This document shows, in pieces, positions 1 through 10,206 of a stretch of DNA of 15,540 nucleotides. Below the pieces are notes generated by a model. The model made no database searches, had not been told where the DNA came from, and worked only from the letters and a program-made list of their open reading frames with translations. A program made the translations under genes and the position numbers. This DNA is from Allomyces macrogynus ATCC 38327 (lineage: Eukaryota > Blastocladiomycota > Blastocladiomycetes > Blastocladiales > Blastocladiaceae). The stretch spans positions 857,703-873,242 of the forward strand of contig GG745334.1 in NCBI GenBank assembly GCA_000151295.1, given 5' to 3'. Every line of letters starts with the position of its first letter. The stretch's first letter is position 1.

Positions 1-1525
1 TCAACCTTCAAACTTCCACATTCAGGAACAGCGACAGCGAGGGCGCACGGTGCCGGCAGGCCCACGTTTTCCGGCGTCTTTACACGACGCACATGACCGC
101 CACGTCCGAACGTTGACTGGCGCGGTCTCGCTTTCCAAGCGCGGGGACGAGATGTCCGGGGCTGGTCAATGACGCCGGCGCGGACGGTGGAGGAGAACGA
201 GGCGCGGGGGGTGCCGCTTGGGCACCGGTGCAAAGAAAGAGAGCTACGTACGTAGGTAACGTCGGCTCCGTTGGCGTTCGACGGTCCAGCCACCGCCGTG
301 GCCGAAGCCTGCGCGTTGGCGTGCGTGCCCGTCGTCCCGTACTTGTTGGCGTAGTTGGCGCACGCCTGTTGCCACTGCTCGGTCGAGTGCCAGTCGAAGA
401 TATTGTCCTCGACGAGCCCATGCCGCTCGAGGCACTTGTCAAAGAGACCGAGCAGGTACTTGTAGTCGGGCTCCTCCTCGAACCCGAGCTTGCGCACATA
501 CGTCAGGTACTCGGCGAACTCCTGCGGGCACCGCTCGCCGAGCTCTGAGACGGGCGTGAGCTGCTTCTTTTCGCCAATCTTCTCGTACTTTTGCTTGTTG
601 GTCTGCGCCTTGAGCCCCTGCCACGGCAATGAACCGCGCAAAAAGTAGAAGAAGACGTGGCCAAGTGCCTCGAGATCGTCGCGACGCGATTGCTCTGTAC
701 GAGGGCGTTGCGAATAAATCAGCTCGTGAACTGACAAGACGCACGAACGAGACCAACAGGAAAAACGCGTACCGCGGCCCATGTGCGTATTGATCGACAT
801 GTACCGCGCCGTGCCCGACAGCGACTTGCGCTCGCGGTAAGGAATGTGCTGCTTGGTCTTCGGATCGCGGTAATGTTTTGCCATGCCAAAGTCGACCATG
901 TAGATGGTGTTGGCCGTCTTGGTGCCCGGGCGGCCAATCAAAAAGTTGTCGGGCTTGATATCGCGGTAGATGAGCGATTTTTCGTGGACAGTCCAGACGC
1001 GGTTGACCTAGAACAGTAGCCGAAGGAGAGAGCATGTCAGAAATCGATTGAGTGATGCAAGCGCGATAAGAACGCGTCTTGCCACACGCACCATGGCCTT
1101 TGCGAGCATGCACGTCGTCTTGATGGAAAATTTGCGCCCGCACATGTCAAAGGCGTCCTCGAGCGACGGCCCGAGCAGGTCAATGACGAGAATGTTGTGC
1201 AGCCCCTCCTGGCCAAAGTAGTAAGTCAGCGGGATGCCCTCTACCGGAATCGATGGCGTGGTTTTCGTCGGTCAGTGTTTCAGCACGCGTAGGTGGAACG
1301 ATAAAACGCGTCGAAGCAAGAACACACACCGCATCCTGCGAGGATCTTGTAGGTCCTAAACTCATCGCGCAGCTGCGGGGCCTCGGACTTGCGCGACTCA
1401 AACTTGATGGCGACTTGGGTGTTGTTGAGCAAATTGGTGCCCTCGTAGATGACGCCAAAGGACCCTTCGCCGATCTTGCGGCCGACCTTGTAGTGCACGC
1501 CGACAATGTTGGGCGAGGTCGACAT
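1..1525 (-). CDS. Casein kinase 1, Yck/Cki1 type (C-terminus unresolved, partial)
   Basis: Serine/threonine kinase of the CK1 family; the fungal Yck/Cki1 branch acts at membranes in nutrient sensing, endocytosis and morphogenesis. Exons read 1525-1330, 1240-1092, 1007-773 and 694 downward; introns are 89, 84 and 78 nt. Visible motifs: glycine loop GEGSFG at residues 19-24, catalytic Lys41 (VAIK), CK1 signature LLGPSLED near 88-94, catalytic loop YRDIKPDN with Asp131, DFG at 154-156, and SINTH near 186-190 where other kinases have APE. Every junction restores a family-conserved residue, for example G|AG giving Glu in LAGCEGIP and GREQSRRDD. The start at 1525 gives [15 protein letters not shown], which fits Cki1; an in-frame ATG at 1612 would add 29 residues. 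After the kinase domain comes an N/Q/A-rich tail. A GTACGT donor-like site lies at 251-246, and the frame stays open to the window edge, so the terminus, normally palmitoylated in Yck proteins, cannot be placed. The domain call is very secure. Confidence 0.93.
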
Positions 1526-2872
1526 GGCCGAGAGCGCGGCGCGGATGCCGAGAGAGTTGGGCGCAAGGGCCGGAAACGGGGCCGCCAAAAGATCGAGATC
1601 TACAATGACCATGGCAGTGGTGGTGCGGGTGCGGGTGCCGGAGCAAGCGGGATCGCGCGCGCGCGTTAGCACCGAGAGACGGGATGCAATGGCAACTGTG
1701 AACCATGGCCGCGTTCGAGAGGGGGTGGAGAGAAGAGAAGAACAACTCAAGAATCGAATGGAGCGAAGAGGAGTAAGAGACGGGCGGCTGCGGCGGCCCG
1801 AGCATGCATCAAAGTACGCCACGGGGCCCATCATTTTTGGTCCATCACCCTTGGCCCATCGAGGGCGGCGTGCGGCGCGCGTCGCGTGGACGCGCATTGT
1901 CGGACTCGATCGCGTCGGTTGACTCGGGGCAGATGCCTCCCTTTCCCCCGCGGATGCGGCGCGAGGCGACGCCTCGGCGAGGCTGGTGCCAAAGTCACCC
2001 AGGCCCGCGTTGGAGACCCGGGTAAAGTGTCGTGCATCGCGTCGGCGTGTCGCGTTCAGCGCGGCGTTGAGCCCGGTGGCGGCCGCGGAATATCGGTCCA
2101 CGTTAAACACGGCGGGTGCGGCGTTTTCAACGGGCGGTTGTCGCTGGAGCGGCGCACGCACGGGTGCGCCGTGGAAATCAGACCAAGTAATCCATGCACG
2201 GGGCTGGCCGTGACGGGCGTGACGGCAGGGTTGCACGCCACAAGGTATGAGTACGCGCGTCCGCAGCCGGATCACGGCAATCGTGGGTTGGTTGGTGCGG
2301 GGACGTGCTGCAGGTGTAAGCTCGCAGCAACAAGTACGCCGCGTACACGTCGAGCGTGGATCCGTACGCGCGCCGTCGTTGAGCGCAGCCAGCGGCGGCG
2401 TGTAACGTGTGCCGAATACGGTGCTTGGCGGCGCAGCGACAAGGCCCGGACCGCCGCAGGCAGGGCAGGGCGTGAAAGAAAGAAAAGGGAAGGAAAGGAG
2501 CACGGGCGGCGGCAAGGCGGCAAGAGCAGAGGGAGGCAATAGATGCGCACCCGAGACACACGGCTCGCGCTGCGGGCAAGAGCAGCGCCGCTCGGCAGGG
2601 CGGTCGATCGCGGCCGACGATCACGTCGGCGCGGGCAGGCCGACGCGGATCGAGCAGGGCAGAGTCGGCACGCGGGCGGTGCAGACGCCGGCAGGGGTGG
2701 TGCAGGTGTAGCAGCGGCGGCAGGCGAGGCGGGGTGCCGCGTCGAGTCGGGCGAGCGGGCGGGCGGTCAGGGCGTTGATCCGGGGCGGGGGTGGGGCAGG
2801 GGCGAGCGATGCGACGAGTGGCGAGCCGTCGCAGCGGACCGGAGCGGCAAAGGGCGAATGCGGCCGGACAGC

Positions 2873-2908
<36 letters not shown>

Positions 2909-3495
2909 TGTTTCCAGAACGTCTGTCGCGGCCGTGCAGCGGACAGCTCGCAGCAAGGTGGAGGTGGTGCAGGCCGGCCTGCCCTACGAACGCATCATCG
3001 GTGCCGAAACGTTGTCAGTGCAATCCGGCCACGTGAGCGCGTCTGTGGGGAGTCTCCCGGCTCGGGAAAGTCCCGTGGGGCGGGTGCATATGGCACACGC
3101 AGGTCACACTGACAGTGGCACAGGCCACTGCCCCGGGGGCGGGGCGACCTCCTTGTGCCGCGGCACGTCAAGCAGCGAACGACCCGAGTTGACCATCCGC
3201 CTCGAGTCTCCACCACCACCACCGTTCTTGGCTGCGATCTGCCACGACCAACGGCACCCCGACAACACCAGCAGCGCCCTGGACCAGCCGCACCCGCGCA
3301 GCACCAACAGCACCAGTCGATCGTCGTGCTCCTCCGGTGTCGCGCTCATTGGCTCTCGACCGCGTCGGCCGTTCGCGATCCGCCAGCACCCGCGACCGAC
3401 TGCTCGAGCCGCGCCATCCGTCCGCATCACGCTAAACCAGCTCCGCTCTCCTCGCGCTCGCACCCGCGCTCGACCCACTCCCGCCTGCTGCCGCC
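1526..3495. other. Divergent intergenic region between casein kinase 1 and lunapark
   Basis: About 2 kb separate the two divergent start codons. The region is very GC-rich and must hold both promoters and 5' UTRs. It contains a purine-rich run near 2470-2530 and a (CAG)11 tract at 2874-2906. The stretch before lunapark (about 3200-3490) is C-rich with CAC-type repeats, as expected of a 5' UTR. The minus-strand frame of the kinase stays open across roughly 1526-2539 and shows GC-rich third positions around 1800-2110, which may be coding (see findings). I recognise no conserved protein domain here. Confidence 0.6.
2874..2906. repeat. (CAG)11 trinucleotide microsatellite
   Basis: Eleven uninterrupted CAG units are seen directly. 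They could encode Gln11 on the plus strand or poly-Cys or poly-Ala in other frames, but no recognisable gene covers them. They lie about 590 bp upstream of the lunapark start. Confidence 0.95.
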
Positions 3496-5011
3496 ATGGG
3501 CGTGCTCTTCAGCAAGCCGGCCACGGCCGAGTCCTTTGAAAAGGCGCTGGCCGCCTTCGACGCGCAGATCCGCAAGGTCAACATCCGGCTCGCCGAGTTG
3601 CGCCCGCGCGAGACGCGCGCTCTCTCTTCGGCCACGCTTTACGGCGTCGCCATCTGGGGCATTCTCGTCGCTGTCGCCTTCAACACGAGCCTGCACACGC
3701 CGCAGCTCGTCGACCTCGGCGACGGCGATGTTGTGCAGCTCGACCCGGACAAGTGGAAGACGAGCTTGATGCGGCTCGTCGTGCTGTCCATTGGACCCAT
3801 CCTGTACGCAAGCGTTTGATGCTGTGTGGTCTTTTTGTCCGGCGCGTTGTTCTCTCCTACCCGCCTGCCTGACGTTTGTGGTTCGTGCATCACCACCATG
3901 ACAGCGTCTACTACCTGCGCCGCATCGTCTCCTGGTACTTCCGCCGCGCCACAGAAAAGAGCAACGAGCTGCTCGAGGCGCTGCGCACCCAGCAGCGCGC
4001 CAAGATCGAGGAGCTCAAGGAGATCACGGCGTTTTACCGTGCCAAGGAACTGATTGAGCGCTACGAGTACCTGCTCGACCCAAATGTGCGCGAAGAACTC
4101 GCTGTTTTTCTGCTTCGAGATCATTCCAGTCTCTGACGCGTGTCTTGGATCCCATTTCGTAGGCGGTGCCTGTGCCTCCATCCTACTTCATGGAGCAGCA
4201 GCAACCGCAGCCCGACTTCCAGCAGCAGGCGCTCGCGCCGCAACCTCCGCAATCCGTGGCCCCCAACTCCTCGGCGGCGCCGAGCATCGCCGACGCGCCC
4301 GCGCCGCTCCTTGCACTCGAAGCCCCACCACTCCCCGACTCGGCTCCCGTCACGGCCGACGCCCCCACCTCCGGGTGGTTCGCACCGCTCATTGACCGTC
4401 TCGTCGCTGGCGGTCCCGAAACTCCCGACTCCGAGGCGACGCCACCACTCCCGCCGGAACTCACGCAGTATGCACTGATTTGCGGCATGTGTTTCCACCA
4501 TAACGGGCTCGCGCTGCCCAACGAGTTCCCGACCATGGTATATGTGTGCCGCCACTGCGCGACGCTCAATGACCGTGGGGCCATGGCGCGCGGCGAGCCC
4601 TATTTGTTCCAGCCGGTCGATAAGGATCCGGCGGCCGCGGCAGAGGAGGTCGCGCGGGAGGCGGAACTCGGGCCCGCGGCGATCTTGTCGGGACCGCCGC
4701 CGACAGTGCCGGCGCTCGTCTTGCCGGAGGGCGATGCCGAGCCGAGCGAGCCGCATGCGGTCCCGCTGCCGCCTTCACCTGCCGTGGCGACAAGGCGGGA
4801 CGTACCGAAGGAGCTGCGCGACGAGGAGTCAGTGCCTGAGGTGGCTACTGAGCCGGCGGAGAAGATGGAGAAGGTCGAAACGGACGCACCGGCAGAGCCA
4901 GTAGCAGCAGCTGACGCGTCGGCCGCGCCCAAGGAAGAGGAAGACGCTGATGAAAAGGATACCACCACCGCTGCCAAGGAACCAGAGACGGCGCCCGCTT
5001 CGGCGCCGTGA
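3496..5011 (+). CDS. LNP1: Lunapark family ER junction protein
   Basis: Lunapark stabilises three-way junctions of the tubular ER, working against the Sey1/atlastin fusion GTPase. Exons are 3496-3803, 3905-4085 and 4163-5011 (445 residues); introns are 101 nt (GTACGC donor, ACAG acceptor) and 77 nt (GTGCGC donor, GTAG acceptor). The protein starts MGVLFSKP, where Gly2 fits N-myristoylation as in animal lunapark. An N-terminal coiled coil is followed by a hydrophobic hairpin at about 46-62 and 91-109, then a basic and acidic coiled coil at about 115-160. A proline/glutamine-rich linker leads to the lunapark zinc ribbon with Cys270, Cys273, Cys292 and Cys295 (CGMC and CRHC), preceded by the family-typical YALIC. 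The tail from about 350 is acidic and alanine-rich. The ATG has an excellent context (gccgccATGg). The gene converges with DBP3. Family identity is secure; the exact acceptors are inferred from conserved residues and frame. Confidence 0.93.
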
Positions 5012-5337
5012 TCACGACGGTTCCGCATCTCATTCTCTTGTCATTCTCTCCATTCCATCGACTTGGCATTTGCGGGACCTGTTCCTCCAAATAGTTGCGC
5101 GGGGGAGACGAGGTCCATTTTTGTCCATGAGCAATTCATAAACGGGAAATTGTCATTGTCGCCATCCATTTTTTTTTCGCGTTGACCACGATAGCACTGT
5201 TGAACGCAGCAGAACAGAGTTATATCTACATTCAAGGCGCACTGCGCAACAGAAACCAGGGAAAACAAGTGATAATCCACGCGAGGCACGCCCCAAAAAC
5301 CATCAAGCAACAACGAAACCACACTGGTCCACGCACT
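5012..5337. other. Convergent 3' spacer between lunapark and DBP3
   Basis: A 326-bp spacer between two convergent stop codons, less GC-rich than its surroundings. It has a T-rich run near 5168-5177 and A-rich stretches near 5260-5330, consistent with 3' UTRs and polyadenylation regions of both genes. I see no gene and no convincing canonical AATAAA on either strand. Confidence 0.6.
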
Positions 5338-7071
5338 TTACTCGTCGTCGTCCGAGTCGAACGTGATCTTGGTCGCCTTGACCGACGGGTCGACCTCCTT
5401 GAAGAAGGCGCCGTAGGCCTTGTGCTCCTTTTTCTTGACCGTCGTGCCAAACTTGAGCAGGTCCTGCGGGACCGTCTGGTTGGCCTGCCGCAACACGTTT
5501 ACCAGCTCACCCGCATGTGACTTATCCTGCGCGGTAAACAGCGTGTGCGCGATCCCCGACCGACCCGCACGGCCCGTGCGGCCAATCCGGTGCACGTAAT
5601 CCTCAATCGTGAGTGGGAACGTGACGTTGATCACGTACTCGACCGCCGGGATATCGAGCCCACGGGCGGCCACGTCGGTGGCCACCAGCACGGGCGCCGA
5701 CCCGTCACGGAACTGGCCCAACGCCTGCGTGCGCTGCGCCTGCGCCTTGTCGCCGTGAATCCCGACCACATTGTACCCGGCGCGGCGCACGGCGTCCTCG
5801 ATCCGCTGTGCCTCTTTCTTGTAGAGCGCAAACACGAGCACCTTGGCCTTCTTGGGCTTGTGGTACTTGGCGAGCATGTCGAGCAGCCGCCGCTCCTTGC
5901 CACGCGGATGCGTCGCGTCCGAGTCCTTCATCACCTCGACAATCTGCGTGACGTTGGCCGATGCGGCGAGCTCGTCGTCGCCAATCGTCAATTTCACGGG
6001 GTCGCGCAAAAACTCAGCAGCGAGCGTGCGCACGCCCATGGGCCAGGTCGCGGAAAACATTAGCGTTTGCCGGTCGCCGACGGCGCGGACGGCGCCGAGC
6101 AGCGCGCGAATGTCCTTTTCAAAACCGAGATCCAGCATGCGGTCGGCCTCGTCGAGCACGACCAGCGAGACGCGCGACAGGTCGAGCGCGCCGTTGTCCG
6201 TGATCGCCAAATCGACCAGACGGCCGGGCGTGCCAACGACAATGTCGGCGCCGCCCTTGGCCGTCAGCGTCGCCAGCTGCTCGCGCTTGGGCACACCGCC
6301 GTAGACGACAGCGCCACGGACGCCCGAGTGCGCGCCCGACTCGGAGACGACGTCCGCGACCTGCATGGCCAACTCGCGCGTCGGCAGAACCACGAGCACC
6401 GCCGGCTGGTTCGACTTGCGCGGTTTCGCCGCGTCGCGCAGTTTCTGATTCGCGACGTGCACGAGCGCCGGCACCGTGAACCCGAGCGTCTTGCCGGACC
6501 CGGTCTCGGCAATCGCAATCAAGTCGCGGTTGCGCAGGGCAATCGGCCATGCAGCCGCCTGGATGGGCGTGGGCTGCGAGAAGCCCGTAAACACCTGCAT
6601 GATGGCGGCGGGCAGACCCGTGTGCGCAAACTGCTGCACGGGGCGGAAGCACTCGCCGTCGTGGCCCTCGAGCGTCATTTGGTTCGACTCGTAATAGGTC
6701 TGGACCTCGGAAAGCGGCATCGATGCTACGTCGGCGTGCTCCGTGTAGGTCCATTCGCCGTTGGCGTTGCTGCGCGGCTTCTTGGTTGCCGCGGCGGCCG
6801 CGGGAGTGTCGCCGTCGGCGTCGGAAGCGGCCTTGCGCTTCTTGTCCTTCTTGTCCTTTTTCGCGGCGGGCTCCTGGGTCGGCTCGAGGTCGACGGCCTT
6901 GGCCTTCTTCTTGTCCTTTTTCTCCTTTTTCTCCTTCTTGTCCTTCTTCTTGCTGGACTCGTCGGCAGCCGACTCGGGAGCCGACTTGGCCTTGATCTGG
7001 TCGACGATGGAGGCCGGGGCCGCGGCGGCCTTGGCGGCCTTGGCCGCGGGTTTACTCGACGACTTGGCCAT
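5338..7071 (-). CDS. DBP3: DEAD-box ATP-dependent RNA helicase Dbp3
   Basis: A nucleolar DEAD-box helicase that in yeast assists 60S subunit biogenesis and pre-rRNA processing around site A3. One uninterrupted exon encodes 577 residues. The lysine-rich N-terminus (runs such as KKKDKKEKKEKKDKKK at about 41-56 and a second KKDKKDKKRK block at 71-80) is typical of Dbp3 and probably a nucleolar targeting region. Motifs in order: Q motif around 164-176 (FSQPTPIQ), motif I AETGSGKT at 188-195, Ia PTRELA at 230-235, GG at 258-259, Ib TPGR at 281-284, II DEAD at 307-310, III SAT at 340-342, V around ATDVAARGLD at 464-473, and VI HRIGRTGR at 494-501. The C-terminal block FGTTVKKKEHKAYGAFFK is diagnostic of Dbp3 rather than Dbp2/p68. 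I chose the ATG at 7071 because the lysine-rich tail follows it; the same frame is open 98 codons further upstream to 7365, but that part looks like 5' UTR. It ends with an acidic SDDDE. Confidence 0.95.
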   Translation of the reverse strand: MAKSSSKPAAKAAKAAAAPASIVDQIKAKSAPESAADESSKKKDKKEKKEKKDKKKAKAVDLEPTQEPAAKKDKKDKKRKAASDADGDTPAAAAATKKPRSNANGEWTYTEHADVASMPLSEVQTYYESNQMTLEGHDGECFRPVQQFAHTGLPAAIMQVFTGFSQPTPIQAAAWPIALRNRDLIAIAETGSGKTLGFTVPALVHVANQKLRDAAKPRKSNQPAVLVVLPTRELAMQVADVVSESGAHSGVRGAVVYGGVPKREQLATLTAKGGADIVVGTPGRLVDLAITDNGALDLSRVSLVVLDEADRMLDLGFEKDIRALLGAVRAVGDRQTLMFSATWPMGVRTLAAEFLRDPVKLTIGDDELAASANVTQIVEVMKDSDATHPRGKERRLLDMLAKYHKPKKAKVLVFALYKKEAQRIEDAVRRAGYNVVGIHGDKAQAQRTQALGQFRDGSAPVLVATDVAARGLDIPAVEYVINVTFPLTIEDYVHRIGRTGRAGRSGIAHTLFTAQDKSHAGELVNVLRQANQTVPQDLLKFGTTVKKKEHKAYGAFFKEVDPSVKATKITFDSDDDE

Positions 7072-7727
7072 GGTTGCGTTGCGGTTGCGCTCGAAAGCGG
7101 AGGCAGGCCGGTCGTGATGAGCGGAGAGGCCCCGCCGTCTGGCAAGGGAAGTGTGCGTCTCAGTCACCTGACACGTTGCCATCGGGTCCGCCCTGTCCCT
7201 TGTGCGCTCTCGCCGCTGCTGATCAGGGACCTGATCGCCTGTACTATCGAACCCCCTGGCATGACGCTGACATGACGCTGACACGATGCTGGCACGACGA
7301 GTGCGACCAGAATGATGGGCCGACGGAGACCATTCACGAAAAGAACAAAAATGGACGGCTTGCAATCTTGAACGTCAGACACCCGAGCCGCGCACACACG
7401 CGCCGGCTCGATTAAAAAAGAGAGAAGACAGACGCGTTGAATGAGGAGGCCAAAATCGTCACCGCCGGGGAAGGGCAAGAAAACCAACGAAAGTATGGAA
7501 TGAAGGGTGGAGGAGAGGGGTCAGCCGGGCTGTCGCGTCGACCGAACGGAAGAAGGGCACGTCGCAAAATAAAAGAAACGATAGAAGCACGCGGGGATGG
7601 AAGACGACGACGAGCGGGAGAGGAAAGAAGAATAACGCAATGCGAGTGTATCTGCACGCGCGCGCGGGCCCCTCCTCACCTTGGGCAGCAGCAGCAAACA
7701 GCAACGAAGCAAAACATGCAAACGTCG
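7072..7727. other. Spacer between the PDP stop and the DBP3 start
   Basis: Both flanking genes are read on the minus strand, so this 656-bp region should hold the 3' end of the phosphatase transcript and the promoter and 5' UTR of DBP3. It contains an 11-bp tandem repeat at 7260-7292 and A/G-rich stretches near 7440-7630 on the plus strand. I see no conserved protein-coding segment and no RNA gene. Confidence 0.55.
7260..7292. repeat. 11-bp tandem repeat (about 3 copies) upstream of DBP3
   Basis: The unit catgacgctga occurs twice exactly (7260-7270 and 7271-7281), followed by a degenerate third copy (8 of 11 matches). It lies about 190-220 bp upstream of the DBP3 start. Its function is unknown; it could be a cluster of factor binding sites. 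Confidence 0.85.
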
Positions 7728-10206
7728 TCACTCGTTGATATGCCGTGCCCAATCTTCGTAAAACGACAAGTCGCCCTTGATCCCGTTCACGCCCGGCCAC
7801 GTCGCGGGCGCTGGCCGCGGCCCCCGTCTTGCGCCCGGCGCCGTCCCGGACCCGGTCGACATGGCCATGGACGTGACCGACGACACGCGGTCGGCCTCGA
7901 TCCCAAGCTTCGACTTGCCGAGCGCCGGTGTTGGTGCGAGGGCCACCTCCGAATCAGCGGCGGGCGCGGCCGACATGGTCGTGGAAATGGAGATGGGGCG
8001 GCCATTCTCGTCACGCATCATATACGGCACGACAAGTGGCTGCATCGACATGTTCGATCCCGTCGCGACCGAGAAGACGGACCCGGCGGCGGTCGGTGCC
8101 GTCCGTGGGCGCAACGAGTCAGGAGCGGACGTGGCGTCGTTGACAAGCGACGCGCGCGGCATCAGCGGCGAGGCCAGGTTCAAGAGTGGGTGCAGCGAAT
8201 TCGGCGACGCCGCGGATTCCGGCGGGGTCTTGGCCGCCCCCGCCGGCACTGCACTCGTGTGCTTAGTTGGCGGGTCGTGGTCATCCAAACCATCGTCATC
8301 CACACTCGCGGGCTCCCCCACTGCTGCTGCGGGTTCCGCGGCCGTCGCCGTTTCCGCGAGCGCGTCGGCGCCGCGCACCGGCACATGCACGTGCATGACG
8401 AGGCACGTCACGTCGTCGCGGTAATCGCGCGACTCGGGCCACGGCAGCGACATGATTTGCCGAACACGCGCGCGGTTCGCGCCGCCAACCGAGTTGCGCA
8501 AGAGGTGCGTCGAGGCGTTCACGTCGCGCGTCGTCCACCGCGCCGTCATCCCCGTGATCGCCGACTCGCCATCATCGCTATTCGCAGCCTCGTGGTCGGT
8601 GGCCTTTTCGGGCGTCGTTGGTGGAAGCCCGACGGCCGCGGCCGACGTGATCGTGTTCACATAATTGAATGCCGTCGGACTCGGGGACGTGGTCGTGTGC
8701 AGGCCGAGAGGGTCGTCCATGGGTCCGCCGGCGGCGGGCCGCGCGACGAGCGTGCCGTTGCGCGTGGCCGTGCGGTACCGGTGCAGCAGTTCCACAATGT
8801 CCTCATTGCGCAGCTCGTCAAACAGACCGTCGGATGCGACGAGGACCATGCGGTCGTGTTCGTCAAGCCGGTGCGTGGTAATTTCGGGTGTCGCGTGCAG
8901 GTACGGTGGGGAATAGTAGTGCGACGGCGTCGAGTCGGGATAGACCTTGAGCAGGCCAAAGACGCCCTTGTGCCACGACGCGGGCCACTTGTACATTGCG
9001 TCTCCAAACTATCGTCGTAAAGTTGAGCACATGAGAAGTCCGCGTTGTGTGGAAAGAACCAGGAAAAGGCAAACGCGTACCGCGCGCGTCGGCATGAGCC
9101 CGCCGAGCAGCCGCACACCGCCAGCGTACGGGTGCGCGCGGCAAACGGTGCGCTCCTCGCCCGGATGTGCGAGATAGAGATTGCGCATCTCCAACGGGTT
9201 CTTGCACGTGTGGTCCGTCGACAGCTGCAGGCCAACGAGGTCGGCTGGGTCGTCGGGTGGTGTGCGTAAGAGGAGCACGCGCGAGTCGCCAACGTGGGCC
9301 ACGTACAGCGTAGTGCCCTGGAGAACGAGAACGAAAACGAATCGGTTAGAATCGCGATCACGGACCAAGGGTCATGTCGAATGAGAGAAATCAAGGCGCA
9401 CGGACATCGGCCACGACCATGGACCCGACACACCCAGCAATAGCGGGCCTGAGGGCGGCCTCGACGCGTTTTGCGGACCGGTTCGGCCGGAACGAGCCCG
9501 ACTTCAAGTTGGGGAAGACAAGGAAGGGCAGGCGCATCAATTCGTCGTCGAGACGGTGGAAGGCAGCCAGGAGCGCGGCCTTGATGAGGGCAACGCGGTC
9601 TGGGTGGTCACACGGGAGCGGTGCAGATAACTCGGCCTCGCGGCGCCGCACTTCCTGCAGCACGTAGCTCGGGAGGTAGTCGCGCACAACGCGAGCGCAT
9701 TCTGGTCCGCCGTGGCCTAATCAAACAAAGCAATGGTGGGTTTTGGCATGCACTTCCGAGAGGAGACATGATGATGAAGGCCCCAAAGCGAGCACACTCA
9801 CCATCAAACACGCCCATGATCCACAGGCCGTCCTGGTAGGCGACGACATGGCAGTCCTCGATGGGCTTGTTCGACGGAATGTAATTCACGTCGACGCGGT
9901 CGACGGATCCAGGTGGGGCCGCAGCACCAATGGTCACGTCCTCGACGTCATCGCCATGTGAGACGAGTCGGTCGGCACCGCGCACGACCGACTCGTTCAT
10001 GACGAGAATGGCCCTCGATCTTTAGTCGTTCAGGTCGTCAGCTGCATGCCCGGCGCGTGCATCGAAATCGACATGGACGAGGATGTGATGTGGTACGACT
10101 TCCGCACCATGCGTGCGCGACCGGCCGAGCGTCGTGCCGCCGCCGCAGCAGGTGGCGAGCAGCGCGGCGAGCGGGGCCAGGCAGCCGGCGGCGCGGGAGG
10201 AGCCAT
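7728..10206 (-). CDS. PPM-family pyruvate dehydrogenase phosphatase (PDP/Ptc5-like) with long C-terminal tail
   Basis: A PP2C/PPM Ser/Thr phosphatase of the PDP/Ptc5 branch, which reactivates mitochondrial pyruvate dehydrogenase by dephosphorylating E1-alpha. Proposed exons: 10206-10097, 10019-9802, 9716-9406, 9317-9081 and 9008-7728 (718 residues); introns 2-4 are 85, 88 and 72 nt. Metal-binding motifs are intact: PIED near 89-92, VFDGHGG with Asp109, SDGLFD with Asp352, and YRDDVT with Asp491. PDP-type signatures are PSNKPIED, VAHVGDSRV, FGDAMYKW, YYSPPYLHATPEIT and ASTHLLRNSVGG. Exon 1 is a proposal: it supplies an Arg/Ala/Pro-rich, acid-free N-terminus fitting a mitochondrial presequence, and its junction gives SRAILVMNES, like the ILxxNE segment of PDPs. 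A shorter start at 10000 is possible. A low-complexity insert of about 80 residues (375-453) and a Pro/Ala/Ser-rich tail of about 215 residues are unusual for the family. Exons 3-5 are secure, exon 1 is not. Confidence 0.85.

Noticed and set aside
439..1143. Minus-strand open frame of 234 codons
   Set aside because: It is an alternative frame running through kinase exons and introns; the kinase motifs are in a different frame.
2775..3539. Plus-strand open frame with Gln11
   Set aside because: It overlaps the lunapark start in another frame, is low-complexity and Arg/Pro/Ser-rich, and matches no family; more likely promoter and 5' UTR.
6067..7275. Plus-strand open frame of 402 codons
   Set aside because: It is antisense to DBP3, whose motifs are all intact on the other strand.
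7437..9020. Plus-strand open frame of 527 codons
   Set aside because: It lies antisense to the secure last exon of the PDH phosphatase, is extremely Arg-rich, and shows no domain; it is a shadow of GC-rich coding DNA.
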